Assembly (NCBI RefSeq): GCF_016722925.1
Contig: NZ_JAEQNC010000003.1
Span: 62,001-126,000, forward strand
DNA from: Phytoamicus setariae
Lineage (GTDB): Bacteria > Pseudomonadota > Alphaproteobacteria > Rhizobiales > Rhizobiaceae
DNA length: 64,000 nucleotides
Direction of reading: 5' to 3'
Shown one piece after another: positions 1-8,975 of this stretch (its first letter is position 1; each line of letters begins with the position of its first letter). The notes beneath the pieces are model-generated. The model was not told the origin of the DNA and ran no database searches. It worked only from the letters and a program-made list of their open reading frames with translations. The translations under genes were made by a program, and so were the position numbers.

Positions 1-71
1 TCAACAGCGACCTGACCGGCCAGGGCCGCGCCATCCGGCTTTATGGCGTCCGCGTACTGCCCGGCTCCTGA
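1..71 (+). CDS. C-terminal end of an unidentified protein (partial)
   Basis: An open frame runs from the window edge to a TGA at 69-71 and encodes about 22 residues ending in RVLPGS. It is convergent with phoB, whose stop lies 21 bases away, which is a normal layout for a real gene end. Too little is visible to name a family, and a frame this short could be open by chance. Confidence 0.35.
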   Translation, partial: NSDLTGQGRAIRLYGVRVLPGS

Positions 72-92
72 CGCAGCCGTCGGGACGCACTG

Positions 93-776
93 TCAGACTT
101 CCATGGCGTAGCCGGCGCCCCGCACCGTGCGGATGACATCCGGCATGGTCGAAAGATTGAGCGCCTTCCTCAGGCGCCCGACATGCACGTCGACGGTCCG
201 TTCATCGACGTAAATGTCGTGCCCCCAGACGCCATCGAGCAACTGCGAGCGCGAGAAAACGCGGCCGGGCGAGGCCATGAAGAATTCCAGTAACTTGAAC
301 TCGGTCGGCCCGAGGCGGATCTCGCGCGAGCGGCGGTGGACCCGATAGGTTTCCCGATCGAGTTCGACATCGCCGCATTTGAGCAGCGACGAGATCGCAT
401 TCGGCCGCACGCGGCGCAGCATCGCCTTGACCCGCGCCATCAGCTCCGGCGTCGAGAATGGCTTGACCACGTAGTCGTCGGCGCCTGTGGACAGGCCACG
501 CACCCGTTCACTTTCCTCGCCGCGCGCCGTCAGCATGATGACCGGCAACCTCTCGGTCTCGGGACGCATACGCAGGCGACGGCAAAGTTCGATTCCGGAA
601 ACACCCGGCAGCATCCAGTCGAGCAACAGAAGATCGGGAACCCGTTCCTGCAAGCGGATGTCCGCCTCGTCGCCGCGTGGGATCACTTCGACTTCATAGC
701 CTTCGGCTTCGAGATTGTAGCTGAGCAGAGTACCCAGCGCTTCTTCATCTTCGACAACCATAATCCTTGGCTGCAT
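93..776 (-). CDS. phoB: Phosphate regulon response regulator PhoB
   Basis: OmpR/PhoB-family transcription factor of 227 residues, the usual length. The N-terminal receiver domain has the acidic pocket (E9, D10), the phospho-acceptor D53 in LLLLDWMLPG, T83 and K105 (VVKPF). The C-terminal half is the winged-helix DNA-binding domain, ending in VRTVRGAGYAMEV. When phosphorylated by PhoR it activates Pho-box promoters under phosphate limitation. It is the last gene of the phoR-pstSCAB-phoUB run. The start at 776 is preceded by GGAGCGACTATTAA. Placing the regulator at the 3' end of the operon it activates gives positive autoregulation. Identity is firm from the domains and the context. Confidence 0.97.
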   Translation of the reverse strand: MQPRIMVVEDEEALGTLLSYNLEAEGYEVEVIPRGDEADIRLQERVPDLLLLDWMLPGVSGIELCRRLRMRPETERLPVIMLTARGEESERVRGLSTGADDYVVKPFSTPELMARVKAMLRRVRPNAISSLLKCGDVELDRETYRVHRRSREIRLGPTEFKLLEFFMASPGRVFSRSQLLDGVWGHDIYVDERTVDVHVGRLRKALNLSTMPDVIRTVRGAGYAMEV

Positions 777-800
777 TTAATAGTCGCTCCATTTCGATGG

Positions 801-832
801 ACATCCGCGCGCTTGGGAGGACGCGCGGATGT
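801..832 (-). other. 11-bp stem-loop in the phoU-phoB gap
   Basis: ACATCCGCGCG at 801-811 pairs perfectly with CGCGCGGATGT at 822-832 around a 10-base loop. It lies between the phoU stop (841) and the phoB start (776). There is no T-run on either side, so it looks like an attenuator or mRNA-stabilising element that sets PhoB levels relative to the transporter, rather than a full terminator. Confidence 0.55.
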
Positions 833-840
833 TCGATGGT

Positions 841-1554
841 TTATTCGGCGGGCTGCACCACGGTCGCGGTATTGTCGTCCTTCGGACGTTCGCCCGCGGG
901 CTGCTCGCCGGTCTTCATGTAGTAAATGGTTTCGGCGATGTTCGTGGCATGATCGCCGATGCGCTCGATGTTCTTGGCGCAAAACAGCAGATGCGTGCAG
1001 GGCGTGATGTTGCGCGGATCTTCCATCATATATGTCAGCATCTCGCGAAACAGCGAGGTGTACATCGCGTCGATCTCTTCGTCCCGGCGGCGGATCGCCT
1101 CGGCCTTTTCCGCCGAGCGCGTGGAATAGACGTCCAGCACATCCTTGAGCTGGGAAAGAGCGAGTTCCGCAAGATGCTCGATGCCGCGGGCCAGCGGCCG
1201 GGGAATGCCAGAGCTCTGCACCGCGATGACGCGCTTGGCATTCGACTTGCCGAGGTCGCCAACGCGCTCGAGGTCGGCGGCGATACGAAGCGAGCCGATG
1301 ATTTCGCGCAGGTCCGACGCAACAGGCTGGCGCTTGGCGATCATCAAGATTGCGCTGTCGCCGATGTCACGCTCGGTTTTATCGACCAGGACGTCCTGGG
1401 AGATCACCCGCTGCGCCAAAGCCGCATCGGAGGTGACGAGTGCGCGGATCGAGTCCGAGACCATCTGCTCGGCCATGCCGCCCATTTCGGCGATGCCGCG
1501 GGCAAGGTGTTTCAGCTCGTCGTCGAATACGGAATAGATATGTGATGTAACCAT
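841..1554 (-). CDS. phoU: Phosphate signalling complex protein PhoU
   Basis: A 237-residue, all-helical protein of the PhoU family: two repeated three-helix PhoU domains with acidic metal-binding clusters such as ERDIGD and RRDEEIDAMY. PhoU couples the Pst transporter to PhoR and keeps the regulon off when phosphate is plentiful; it acts at the inner face of the membrane. The gene sits between pstB and phoB on the same strand, its classical place. The start at 1554 follows CTGGAGTTCCTGTC, a good ribosome binding site. Loss in relatives gives constitutive Pho expression and phosphate toxicity (family knowledge). Confidence 0.96.
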   Translation of the reverse strand: MVTSHIYSVFDDELKHLARGIAEMGGMAEQMVSDSIRALVTSDAALAQRVISQDVLVDKTERDIGDSAILMIAKRQPVASDLREIIGSLRIAADLERVGDLGKSNAKRVIAVQSSGIPRPLARGIEHLAELALSQLKDVLDVYSTRSAEKAEAIRRRDEEIDAMYTSLFREMLTYMMEDPRNITPCTHLLFCAKNIERIGDHATNIAETIYYMKTGEQPAGERPKDDNTATVVQPAE

Positions 1555-1593
1555 GACAGGAACTCCAGGCCCGCAAGAGCAGGCGAAATATGA

Positions 1594-2412
1594 TCAACCA
1601 AAACGGCCCATGATGTAATCCTGGGTGCGCTGGTCATCCGGATTGGTGAAAATCTTGTCGGTATCGTTTTCCTCGACGAGATAGCCGAGGTGGAACATGG
1701 CGGTGCGCTGGGAAACGCGCGCCGCCTGCTGCATCGAGTGGGTGACGATCACAATCGTGAAGTTCTCGCGAAGTTCATGGATTAGTTCCTCGACCTTCGC
1801 GGTTGCGATGGGATCGAGTGCCGAGCAGGGTTCGTCCATCAGGATGACTTCTGGGCTGACAGCAACCGCGCGGGCGATGCACAGGCGCTGCTGCTGGCCG
1901 CCGGACAAACCGGTGCCCGGCTCATGCAAGCGATCCTTTACCTCATTCCACAAGCCGGCGCGCTGCAGGCTCGATTCGACGATCTGGTCGAGCTGGGCCT
2001 TGTTGCGGGCAAGACCGTGGATGCGGGGACCATAAGATACGTTCTCATAGATCGACTTCGGGAAGGGATTGGGCTTCTGGAACACCATGCCGACGCGGGC
2101 GCGCAGTTCCACCACGTCGAGGTTGGGCAGGTAGATATCCTGGCCGTCAAGTGTGATCTTGCCGGTAACCCGGCAACCGTCGATCGTGTCGTTCATGCGG
2201 TTGAGGCTACGCAGGAATGTCGACTTGCCGCAACCGGACGGACCGATGAGCGCGGTCACGGTGTTCTTGCGGACATTGAGATTGACATCGTAGAGCGCAC
2301 GCTTCTCGCCGTAATAGACGGATACGTCCTTGCCGACCATTTTCAATTCGGGTTGGGTGCTCATGGTTTTCTGCAGTGCCTTTTCGACTTCGATATCTGT
2401 AACCATATTCAT
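1594..2412 (-). CDS. pstB: Phosphate ABC transporter ATP-binding protein PstB
   Basis: ABC ATPase of 272 residues that powers high-affinity phosphate import. Walker A is GPSGCGKST (57-65), the Q-loop region is FQKPNPFP (about 111-118), the ABC signature is LSGGQQQR (169-176) and Walker B is VILMDEP (189-195), followed by the PstB-typical CSALDPIAT. The start at 2412 follows AAGGAG with an 8-base spacer; the in-frame ATG at 2406 is a less likely alternative. It lies 12 bases after pstA and upstream of phoU, so it is co-transcribed. Confidence 0.97.
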   Translation of the reverse strand: MNMVTDIEVEKALQKTMSTQPELKMVGKDVSVYYGEKRALYDVNLNVRKNTVTALIGPSGCGKSTFLRSLNRMNDTIDGCRVTGKITLDGQDIYLPNLDVVELRARVGMVFQKPNPFPKSIYENVSYGPRIHGLARNKAQLDQIVESSLQRAGLWNEVKDRLHEPGTGLSGGQQQRLCIARAVAVSPEVILMDEPCSALDPIATAKVEELIHELRENFTIVIVTHSMQQAARVSQRTAMFHLGYLVEENDTDKIFTNPDDQRTQDYIMGRFG

Positions 2413-2424
2413 TGGAACATCTCC

Positions 2425-3741
2425 TTACCAGCGGCGCTCGAAGCGCCGGCGCAACAGAATGGCGCCAAGGTTCATGATGATGAGAAACGCGAGCAGGATG
2501 ATGATGGCACCCGAGGTCCGCTCGACGAATGCGCGCTCAGCCTCGTTGGCCCACATGTAGATCTGCACCGGAAGCGCGGTGGCGGGATCAAACGGGGTGG
2601 CGGGATAGTTGACCACGAAGGCTACCATGCCGATCAACAGCAGCGGCGCAGTCTCGCCGAGCGCATTTGCGAGACCGATGATGGTGCCCGTCAGGATGCC
2701 CGGCATGGCGAGCGGCAGCACGTGGTGGGTCACCGTCTGCATCTTCGACGCGCCAAGCCCGAGCGCTGCCGCGCGGATCGACGGCGGAACCGCCTTCAGA
2801 GCGGCACGCGTCGCGATGATGATCGTCGGCAAGGTCATCAGCGCCAGGACAAAGCCGCCGACGATGGAGGCCGAGCGCGGCATGCCGATGAAATTGATGA
2901 AAATCGACAGTCCCAGCAGACCGTAAACAATCGACGGAACGGCGGCGAGGTTGTTGATGTTGACCTCGATCAGATCGGTCCAGCGGTTCTTCGGGGCGAA
3001 TTCCTCGAGGTAGATCGAGGCGGCAACTCCGATCGGCAAGGCAAGCGCCAGCACGATCAGCATCGTATAGATCGAGCCGATGATGGCCACGCCGAGACCT
3101 GCCGCTTCCGGTCGGCTGGACGCGCCTGCGGTGAAGAATGCCGGATTGAAGTGGGTCTTGAGTGCGCCCGCCTCGACAAGCTTGTTCATGACCGCGACCT
3201 GGGCATCGTTGACCTTGCGGTCGGCCTGGGGAACGGTCAGGTCGATCTGTCCCTTGTGCGCAGAGTCGATGTTGGCCGAAGCCAGGAACGTGACCGGCAC
3301 CGTCTTGCCGATCAGCTCTGGATTGGCGATGACCATGTCGCGCAACTGGGCACGCACGCCGTCGGAGACGAAGCCCTTGAGCTTGGCGAGCGCCGGCTTG
3401 TCGGAGAGATCGATGCCGGCAGCCTTCGCTACCGCATCACGCGCCAGGACCGGATAATTGGCGGTGACCAGCAGTTTTGGATTTTCTGCCCGTTTTCCGG
3501 TCGGGTCGATGACCTTTTCGGAGAACTCCACGGGGACTGTGATCATCGTCTGAAAAAACGCGGTGTAGCCCTTGGAGACGATAGATGTCAGCAGGACCAC
3601 CAGAAAGAACAGGCCCAGCGTGATGGCGACGACGCCATAGGCGCGGAAGCGTTTCTCCGCTGCGCGCCGACGCTTGATGCCGATGTCGCGCTTGTCCTGG
3701 CCGGCCACAATGCCGGCCGGATTGAAGATAGCGTCGGTCAT
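2425..3741 (-). CDS. pstA: Phosphate ABC transporter permease PstA
   Basis: Inner-membrane permease of 438 residues. The C-terminal half carries the BPD permease core with the EAA loop (AALGLGASKMQTVTHHVLPLA) that contacts PstB. It is much longer than the roughly 296-residue enterobacterial PstA because a large soluble segment, probably periplasmic, lies between the first transmembrane helix (about 35-55) and the core; long forms are usual in rhizobia. Its ATG overlaps the pstC stop by four bases (ATGA, 3738-3741), indicating translational coupling. Confidence 0.95.
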   Translation of the reverse strand: MTDAIFNPAGIVAGQDKRDIGIKRRRAAEKRFRAYGVVAITLGLFFLVVLLTSIVSKGYTAFFQTMITVPVEFSEKVIDPTGKRAENPKLLVTANYPVLARDAVAKAAGIDLSDKPALAKLKGFVSDGVRAQLRDMVIANPELIGKTVPVTFLASANIDSAHKGQIDLTVPQADRKVNDAQVAVMNKLVEAGALKTHFNPAFFTAGASSRPEAAGLGVAIIGSIYTMLIVLALALPIGVAASIYLEEFAPKNRWTDLIEVNINNLAAVPSIVYGLLGLSIFINFIGMPRSASIVGGFVLALMTLPTIIIATRAALKAVPPSIRAAALGLGASKMQTVTHHVLPLAMPGILTGTIIGLANALGETAPLLLIGMVAFVVNYPATPFDPATALPVQIYMWANEAERAFVERTSGAIIILLAFLIIMNLGAILLRRRFERRW

Positions 3742-5216
3742 TCGTACTGCTCCCGGTACTTGCGGACGATGTAGAGGGCGTAGATGTTGAGTGCCAGCGT
3801 GATCACAAAGAGCGTGATGCCCAACGCGAAGGCCACCAGCGTCTGCGGAGAGTTGAATTCCAGATCGCCTGTCAGCTGATTGACGATCTTGACGGTAATC
3901 GTGGTCATTGGCTGGAAGGGCGAGAACTGCAGGTTTGCAGCGACACCCGCCGCAAGCACGACGATCATGGTTTCGCCGATAGCGCGGGATGCGGTCAGCA
4001 GGAGCGCTCCCATGATGCCAGGCAGTGCTGCCGGCAGGATGACGCGCTTCATGGTTTCGGAGCGCGTCGCGCCGAGACCGAGCGAACCGTCACGCATCGC
4101 CCTCGGAACCGCCGTGATGATATCGTCGGACAATGACGAGACGAACGGAATCAGACGGATGCTCATGACAAAACCCGCCACCAGGACGCTCTGCGCCTCG
4201 ATGAAATTGGTGTGGTTGCCGGTGAGCGCGCCCCAGAGGCTGGCGGAGAAGTCGCGGAACAACGGGCCGATGGTGATAAGGGCAAAGAAGCCGTAGACGA
4301 TCGTCGGAATGCCGGCGAGGATCTCCAGCAACGGCTTTACAATGGAGCGCACCCTCCGAGAGGCATACTCCGCCATATAGATGGCTGCAAACAGACCGAT
4401 CGGCACCGCGATCAGCATGGCGACAAGCGCGATATAGAGCGTGCCGAGCAGCAGCGGAATGAGGCCAAACTGGCCGACCGAGTTGCCGTCGGTCGAGAAA
4501 CGCGGATCCCAAACCGTTCCGAAGAAGAAATTGAGCGGCGAGACGACACTGAAGAAGTGGTATGTTTCCGTGACCAGCGAACCGATGATGCCGAACGTGG
4601 TCAGGATGGCGATGGTCGACGAGATGACCAGTGCGGACAGCATGATCGTCTCGACCCGGTTGCGGGCCCGATAGGTCTGCGAGACACGCGACAGGGCGAA
4701 ATAGGCGCCGGCCAAAGCAACCGAGATCGAAACCAGCCCGACGATCAGGCTGGTCGTGCCAGCCATGTTCATGAGATGCTGGGCAGCATCGACCATGTAA
4801 GGCTGCGGTTGCTGCGCGAGCGGGACGCCCTTGCTGCCGAGCACTGCCTTGAGTTGGGTAATGTCTGAACTCACGGTGGCCGTTTCGGCCGGTGTCATCC
4901 TGGCCAGGCCGTCGGCGATCGCCGATACCATCTGGTAGGCGACGTTCTGCTCGCTCTGCGGCTTGGCAAGTACCTCTGCCGGCAGCGAAGAACGGATGGA
5001 GTTCTCGACGACGCCAGCGCCGATCACCAGACCGGCGATCAGGACCAGCGACGCTGGAAGAATGGAAAGTATGGCGGCATAGGAGCCGAAATAAACGGGC
5101 CGGGAATGAAGCTTGCGAATATCGCCATCGACGACAGCCGCGGCCCTGGCACGCGCCAGAAAATACGCTGCCAAGCCAATGACCAGTATAGTGAGGAAAG
5201 TAAGGGCGCTACCCAT
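3738..5216 (-). CDS. pstC: Phosphate ABC transporter permease PstC
   Basis: Second membrane subunit of the phosphate importer, 492 residues. Transmembrane helices occupy the first 20 residues, about 45-70, a cluster near 150-230, and the C-terminal permease core, where the EAA loop reads DGSLGLGATRSETMKRVILP. Like PstA it is long compared with the roughly 319-residue E. coli protein, with an extra N-terminal region of about 190 residues. It forms the channel with PstA. It is separated from pstS by an 85-base gap holding a strong hairpin and is coupled to pstA by a 4-base overlap. Confidence 0.95.
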   Translation of the reverse strand: MGSALTFLTILVIGLAAYFLARARAAAVVDGDIRKLHSRPVYFGSYAAILSILPASLVLIAGLVIGAGVVENSIRSSLPAEVLAKPQSEQNVAYQMVSAIADGLARMTPAETATVSSDITQLKAVLGSKGVPLAQQPQPYMVDAAQHLMNMAGTTSLIVGLVSISVALAGAYFALSRVSQTYRARNRVETIMLSALVISSTIAILTTFGIIGSLVTETYHFFSVVSPLNFFFGTVWDPRFSTDGNSVGQFGLIPLLLGTLYIALVAMLIAVPIGLFAAIYMAEYASRRVRSIVKPLLEILAGIPTIVYGFFALITIGPLFRDFSASLWGALTGNHTNFIEAQSVLVAGFVMSIRLIPFVSSLSDDIITAVPRAMRDGSLGLGATRSETMKRVILPAALPGIMGALLLTASRAIGETMIVVLAAGVAANLQFSPFQPMTTITVKIVNQLTGDLEFNSPQTLVAFALGITLFVITLALNIYALYIVRKYREQYE

Positions 5217-5264
5217 TTGTAGATCCTGACCTCGGGCGTCATGCCCATGAAATTCATAAAGGAA

Positions 5265-5290
5265 AGCCGGCGGACATCAGCCCGCCGGCT
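5265..5290 (-). other. Stem-loop between pstS and pstC
   Basis: AGCCGGCGG (5265-5273) pairs with CCGCCGGCT (5282-5290); on the transcribed strand it is followed by TTTCC. Its position just after the binding-protein gene fits an attenuator or 3'-end protector that gives more pstS than pstCAB message. Similar hairpins follow the other two binding-protein genes in this window. Confidence 0.6.
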
Positions 5291-5301
5291 CCGTGGAACA
5301 G

Positions 5302-6336
5302 TTACATGTTCTTCCAGGACGTGACGGCGGCGCGGATTTCTTCGCGTTCGGCATCCGGAGCCGGGATCAGGCCGTATTCGGCAAGCGGAGAATCCGGGCC
5401 GATCATCTGGTCGGAGGTGAAGAACTCGACGTATTCCTTGAGGCCGGGAACGGCTTCAAGATGTGCCTTCTTCACGTAGAAGAACAGCGGACGCGAAACC
5501 GGGTACTCGCCCTTGGCGACGGTTTCGACGCTCGGGGTCACGCCGCCGACGGTGGCGACCTTCAGCTTGTCGGCGTTGTTTTCATAGAAAGACAGGCCAA
5601 ATACGCCGACAGCCTTCTTGTTGGCGTCGATGCGAGCAAGGGTCTCGGAATAATCGCCATCGATATCGACTGCCTTGCCGTCCTTGCGGACTGCCTTGCA
5701 CTTCTTTTCGGCGTCCTTCTCGTTGATCCCCGACTTGGTCATCAACTCAAGTGCGCCAACCTTCTTGCAGCCGGCGATGAGGAGCTTTTCCTCGAAAACT
5801 TCGCGGGTGCCATGCTTTTCGCCAGGGATGAAGGCCTGGATGTCGAGATCCGCGAACTTGGCGTTGACGGTCTTCCAGTTGACGTTCGGGTTGGCAGCCA
5901 TCTTGCCATCGACAGGAACTTCAGCAGCAAGCGCGAGGTAGACATCGGCCGGGTCCAACGCGAAGTCCGGAGCGGACTTGTCGAGCGCGAAGACGATGCC
6001 GTCGTAGCCGATCTTGACTTCGGTGATGTCGGTCACGCCATTGGACTTGCAGGTTTCGATCTCGGAATCCTTGATCTTGCGCGACGCGTTGGCGATGTCG
6101 ATGGTTTCCGGCCCAACGCCCTTGCAGAATTCCTTCAGGCCAGCACCGGTACCACCGGATTCAACGACCGGCGCCTTGAAGTCCGGATAGGTCTCGGCGA
6201 AAGTTTCGGAGACGATCTTGGCATAGGGAAGCACGGTCGAGGAACCGGCAACGTGGATCTGCTCGGCAGCATAGGATGCGCCGGCGAAAGCGGCAGAGGC
6301 GATCAGCGCCGCCAGCGTGGATTTTACGAGTTTCAT
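5302..6336 (-). CDS. pstS: Periplasmic phosphate-binding protein PstS
   Basis: A 344-residue exported receptor for inorganic phosphate. It has a signal peptide (MKLVKSTLAALI...ASYA, cleavage after about residue 23) and the PstS phosphate-site segments AGSSTVLPY near the mature N-terminus and ESGGTGAGLKEF. I place the start at 6336 because GGGAGAAG precedes it and the signal peptide begins there; the open frame extends to 6432 but the extra 32 residues are basic and not signal-like. It is the first gene after the Pho box and feeds PstC/PstA. Confidence 0.96.
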   Translation of the reverse strand: MKLVKSTLAALIASAAFAGASYAAEQIHVAGSSTVLPYAKIVSETFAETYPDFKAPVVESGGTGAGLKEFCKGVGPETIDIANASRKIKDSEIETCKSNGVTDITEVKIGYDGIVFALDKSAPDFALDPADVYLALAAEVPVDGKMAANPNVNWKTVNAKFADLDIQAFIPGEKHGTREVFEEKLLIAGCKKVGALELMTKSGINEKDAEKKCKAVRKDGKAVDIDGDYSETLARIDANKKAVGVFGLSFYENNADKLKVATVGGVTPSVETVAKGEYPVSRPLFFYVKKAHLEAVPGLKEYVEFFTSDQMIGPDSPLAEYGLIPAPDAEREEIRAAVTSWKNM

Positions 6337-6449
6337 AATCTTCTCCCGTTCGGGCTGGATTTGCAGCGCCAACTGCGGCGCTTCTGGCCTTTTTTTGTCC
6401 GGCCGCACTCTCATTAGACCGCCGACACCCACGCTTTTATGTCATTTCA

Positions 6450-6467
6450 ACGAAAGATTTGTGACAG
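6450..6467 (-). promoter_or_regulatory. Pho box upstream of pstS
   Basis: On the minus strand the sequence reads CTGTCAC-AAAT-CTTTCGT, matching the known 7+4+7 PhoB site (CTGTCAT repeats). A -10-like TAAAAG lies about 10 bases downstream, as in PhoB-activated promoters that lack a -35. It sits about 115 bases before the pstS start and downstream of phoR, so pstS can be transcribed independently of phoR. Confidence 0.8.
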
Positions 6468-6528
6468 CTTATGCATTTGAATTTATACATGTTTTCCAAA
6501 TTCACCCGAAATCCGGGCTGCATTTGTG

Positions 6529-7755
6529 TCAAAAACGAACCGTAAAAGTACTCCCTTTGCCCATTTCCGAGCGAATATTGAGCCTTGCCCGATGACGCGT
6601 GAGGATGTGCTTGACGATCGCGAGGCCCAGCCCGGTTCCCTTCTTCGATACGCTGCTTTCGACATTGACGCGGTAGAATCGTTCCGTCAGACGCGGCACG
6701 TGATCCTCGGGAATGCCTGGCCCATGATCCGTGACACTGACCTGAACGGTTCCGTCCTCTTCCTTTGTCAGCGCCACCTCGACGAGATGACCTTCCTGTC
6801 CATATTTGCAGCCATTTTCGATCAGGTTTTCAAACACCTGGGTCAGTTCGTCCCGGTCGCCACCGACGATGATCGGCTGCGCCGGAAGCTCCCTTCGGAT
6901 CTCGACGCCGAGTTTGTCGGCGAGTGGCGCCAGTGCGTCACAGACCGAACCGATAAGCGGCACAAGGTCGACTGCATCGCCCGGAGCGAGGCTGGCCTTG
7001 AGCTCCAGCCGCGACAGCGACATCAGATCGTCAACCAGGCGGCTCATCCGTGTGACCTGATCGAGCATGATGCCAAGAAACTTCACATGCGCATCGGGAT
7101 CGTTGCGCGCCGGCCCCTGCAGCGTCTCGATAAATCCTCTCAGGGATGCAAGCGGCGTCCTGAGCTCATGCGAGGCATTGGCAACGAAATCAGTCCGCAT
7201 TCGGTCAATGCGCCGCGCCTCTGAGATGTCACGAAAAATGAGCACGTAAAAGTCAGCCACGCCCGAAGCGCCATCGGCCTTGATGCAGCGCACCTGATAG
7301 ACGCTCTCGGTGGGCAGCGTGGTGGAATATTCGACCAAGCCGTTGCGTTGGTTCGCCATAACATCCCGGATCATCTCGGTCACCACGGGTGATCGAATGC
7401 GGGCAGACAGATGCTGACCGGGATCGATCACGCCGAAGACGTGCTGCGCAGCCGGGTTCTGGTAGAGGACATTGCCCTCGATATCCAGCAGCAGTGCCGG
7501 ACTGTCGAACCCCGCAAACGCCGATTTCACTTCGGCCAGCTGCACTTTTTCAGCACTATGCGGCGTGTCGGCAAAGCTCGTCTCAGCCTTCTGCGGCCTG
7601 CTTCTGACCAATACGGATGGCAAGATCGCGGCAAGCATGACGAGTGCCGCGATCCACGAATTGGTCCCGGCGGCGATCAGCGCCGCAAACCCGGCGACAG
7701 CGGCGGCTAGATTGAATTTGTATTTGGAAAGCCAGCCGAAAAATGCCTGCAGCAT
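6529..7755 (-). CDS. phoR: Phosphate regulon sensor histidine kinase PhoR
   Basis: Membrane sensor kinase, 408 residues from the ATG at 7755. Two hydrophobic helices near the N-terminus (about 15-35 and 35-50) anchor it; a PAS domain follows (about 80-175); then HisKA with the phospho-accepting His (about residue 196) in FVANASHELRTPLASLR; then the HATPase domain with N box NLIENGCKYG, G1 DHGPGIP and G2 GTGLGLAIVKH. A GTG at 7776 would add seven residues but has no clear ribosome site, whereas the ATG at 7755 follows GGGGACAGGT. It phosphorylates PhoB and heads the operon. Confidence 0.94.
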   Translation of the reverse strand: MLQAFFGWLSKYKFNLAAAVAGFAALIAAGTNSWIAALVMLAAILPSVLVRSRPQKAETSFADTPHSAEKVQLAEVKSAFAGFDSPALLLDIEGNVLYQNPAAQHVFGVIDPGQHLSARIRSPVVTEMIRDVMANQRNGLVEYSTTLPTESVYQVRCIKADGASGVADFYVLIFRDISEARRIDRMRTDFVANASHELRTPLASLRGFIETLQGPARNDPDAHVKFLGIMLDQVTRMSRLVDDLMSLSRLELKASLAPGDAVDLVPLIGSVCDALAPLADKLGVEIRRELPAQPIIVGGDRDELTQVFENLIENGCKYGQEGHLVEVALTKEEDGTVQVSVTDHGPGIPEDHVPRLTERFYRVNVESSVSKKGTGLGLAIVKHILTRHRARLNIRSEMGKGSTFTVRF

Positions 7756-7898
7756 ACCTGTCCCCAGAACTCCCACTCAGATGTAACTGTCTGTTCTAGC
7801 GCCAAATTGTAACAGCTTTTTCACGCAATGCTTGAATTCACAAGCTGGTTGTGCCCTCCTCTGGACAAAAGCAGAAACGCAAACTGGAGGATACAGCG

Positions 7899-8777
7899 GT
7901 GGATGAAACTGAAATTGCGCCGGTGGAAATCGCAATCAACGGCACAAAGCGCATTTTCGACATCGACGATCCCGTACTTCCCGAATGGATCGACAAGAAG
8001 GCGCTGGAGTCCGGCAATTACCCGTACAAGAAAAAGCTCGAGCAAGCGGCGTATGAGAACACACTCGAGCGTCTGCAGGAAGAACTGGTCAAACTACAGT
8101 CCTGGCAACAGCAAACCGGCGAGCGGGTGATTTGCCTGTTCGAAGGACGCGATGCGGCTGGCAAAGGCGGCGCCATCCACGCCATCATGTCCTATATGAA
8201 TCCACGCACGGCCCGCACCGTGGCGCTGACCAAACCCACCGAGACCGAGCAGGGCCAATGGTACTATCAGCGCTATATCTCGCAATTTCCAGCCAGAGGC
8301 GAGTTCGTCAATTTCGACCGCTCCTGGTACAACCGGGCGGGCGTCGAACCCGTCATGGGCTTCTGCAAGCCCGAACAGTATGAGAAATTCCTGAAGAGCA
8401 CGCCACGTTTCGAGAAACTGATCGTCGACGAAGGCGTTCGGTTCTTCAAGTTCTACATCGACATCGGCCGCGAGATGCAACTGAAGCGGTTCCACGACCG
8501 TCGCCACAGCAAACTCAAGTCGTGGAAACTCTCGCCGATGGATATAGCCGCCCTCGGCAAGTGGGACGAATATTCTGGCATGCGCGACCGGATGCTGAAG
8601 GAAACACATACGGATGACGCACCCTGGACCGTGGTGCTCGGCAACGACAAGCGGCGAGCCCGCCACAACATCATCCGCCATATCCTCGACAAAATCGACT
8701 ACGAAGGCAAGGACAACAAGGTGATCGGAGAGGTCGATGGAATGATCATCGGCAAGGGTGCCGGCATTTTGAAATGA
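7899..8777 (+). CDS. ppk2: Polyphosphate kinase 2, class I
   Basis: PPK2-family enzyme that uses polyphosphate to phosphorylate nucleoside diphosphates. It has a P-loop ([11 protein letters not shown], lysine about 89), a Walker B-like FDRSWYNR (about 139-146), a lid rich in Arg/Lys, and ends in GAGILK. From the GTG at 7899 it is 292 residues; I choose this start because GGAGG lies 8 bases before it. A GTG at 7851 would add 16 residues without a ribosome site. It is divergent from phoR, which ties polyphosphate use to phosphate supply. The Ensifer meliloti homologue SMc02148 is a characterised PPK2. Confidence 0.92.
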   Translation: MDETEIAPVEIAINGTKRIFDIDDPVLPEWIDKKALESGNYPYKKKLEQAAYENTLERLQEELVKLQSWQQQTGERVICLFEGRDAAGKGGAIHAIMSYMNPRTARTVALTKPTETEQGQWYYQRYISQFPARGEFVNFDRSWYNRAGVEPVMGFCKPEQYEKFLKSTPRFEKLIVDEGVRFFKFYIDIGREMQLKRFHDRRHSKLKSWKLSPMDIAALGKWDEYSGMRDRMLKETHTDDAPWTVVLGNDKRRARHNIIRHILDKIDYEGKDNKVIGEVDGMIIGKGAGILK

Positions 8778-8911
8778 AGCGAATGGACGAACAACAGGCC
8801 GGGAACGACCCCATCCGTTAACTGAAATGTGGAGTTAAGGCAGGTAACGAGTTGAACCGCTTGCCACACGGAAGTCGTGGCGGTTTTCCCTGCCGGAGAT
8901 ATCTTCGTGAA

Positions 8912-8942
8912 GCATTCTGCACACTCAACTGTCGCAGAATGC
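8912..8942 (+). other. Inverted repeat between ppk2 and ubiA
   Basis: GCATTCTGC (8912-8920) and GCAGAATGC (8934-8942) form a perfect 9-bp stem with a 13-base loop, followed by CCATTTTC. It could end ppk2 transcription or be an operator of the prenyltransferase gene 34 bases downstream. A weaker imperfect hairpin lies at 8855-8886. Confidence 0.4.
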
Positions 8943-8975
8943 CCATTTTCACGACAACGAGCTTGAGATTATATC

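Noticed and set aside
1924-3774. 616-residue open frame on the plus strand over pstB and pstA
   Set aside because: It lies antisense to pstB and pstA, has no family features and reflects the high GC third positions of the real genes.
7798-7815. CTGTTAC-AATT-TGGCGCT as a Pho box for phoR
   Set aside because: Only the first half resembles the consensus; the second half does not, so I do not call it.
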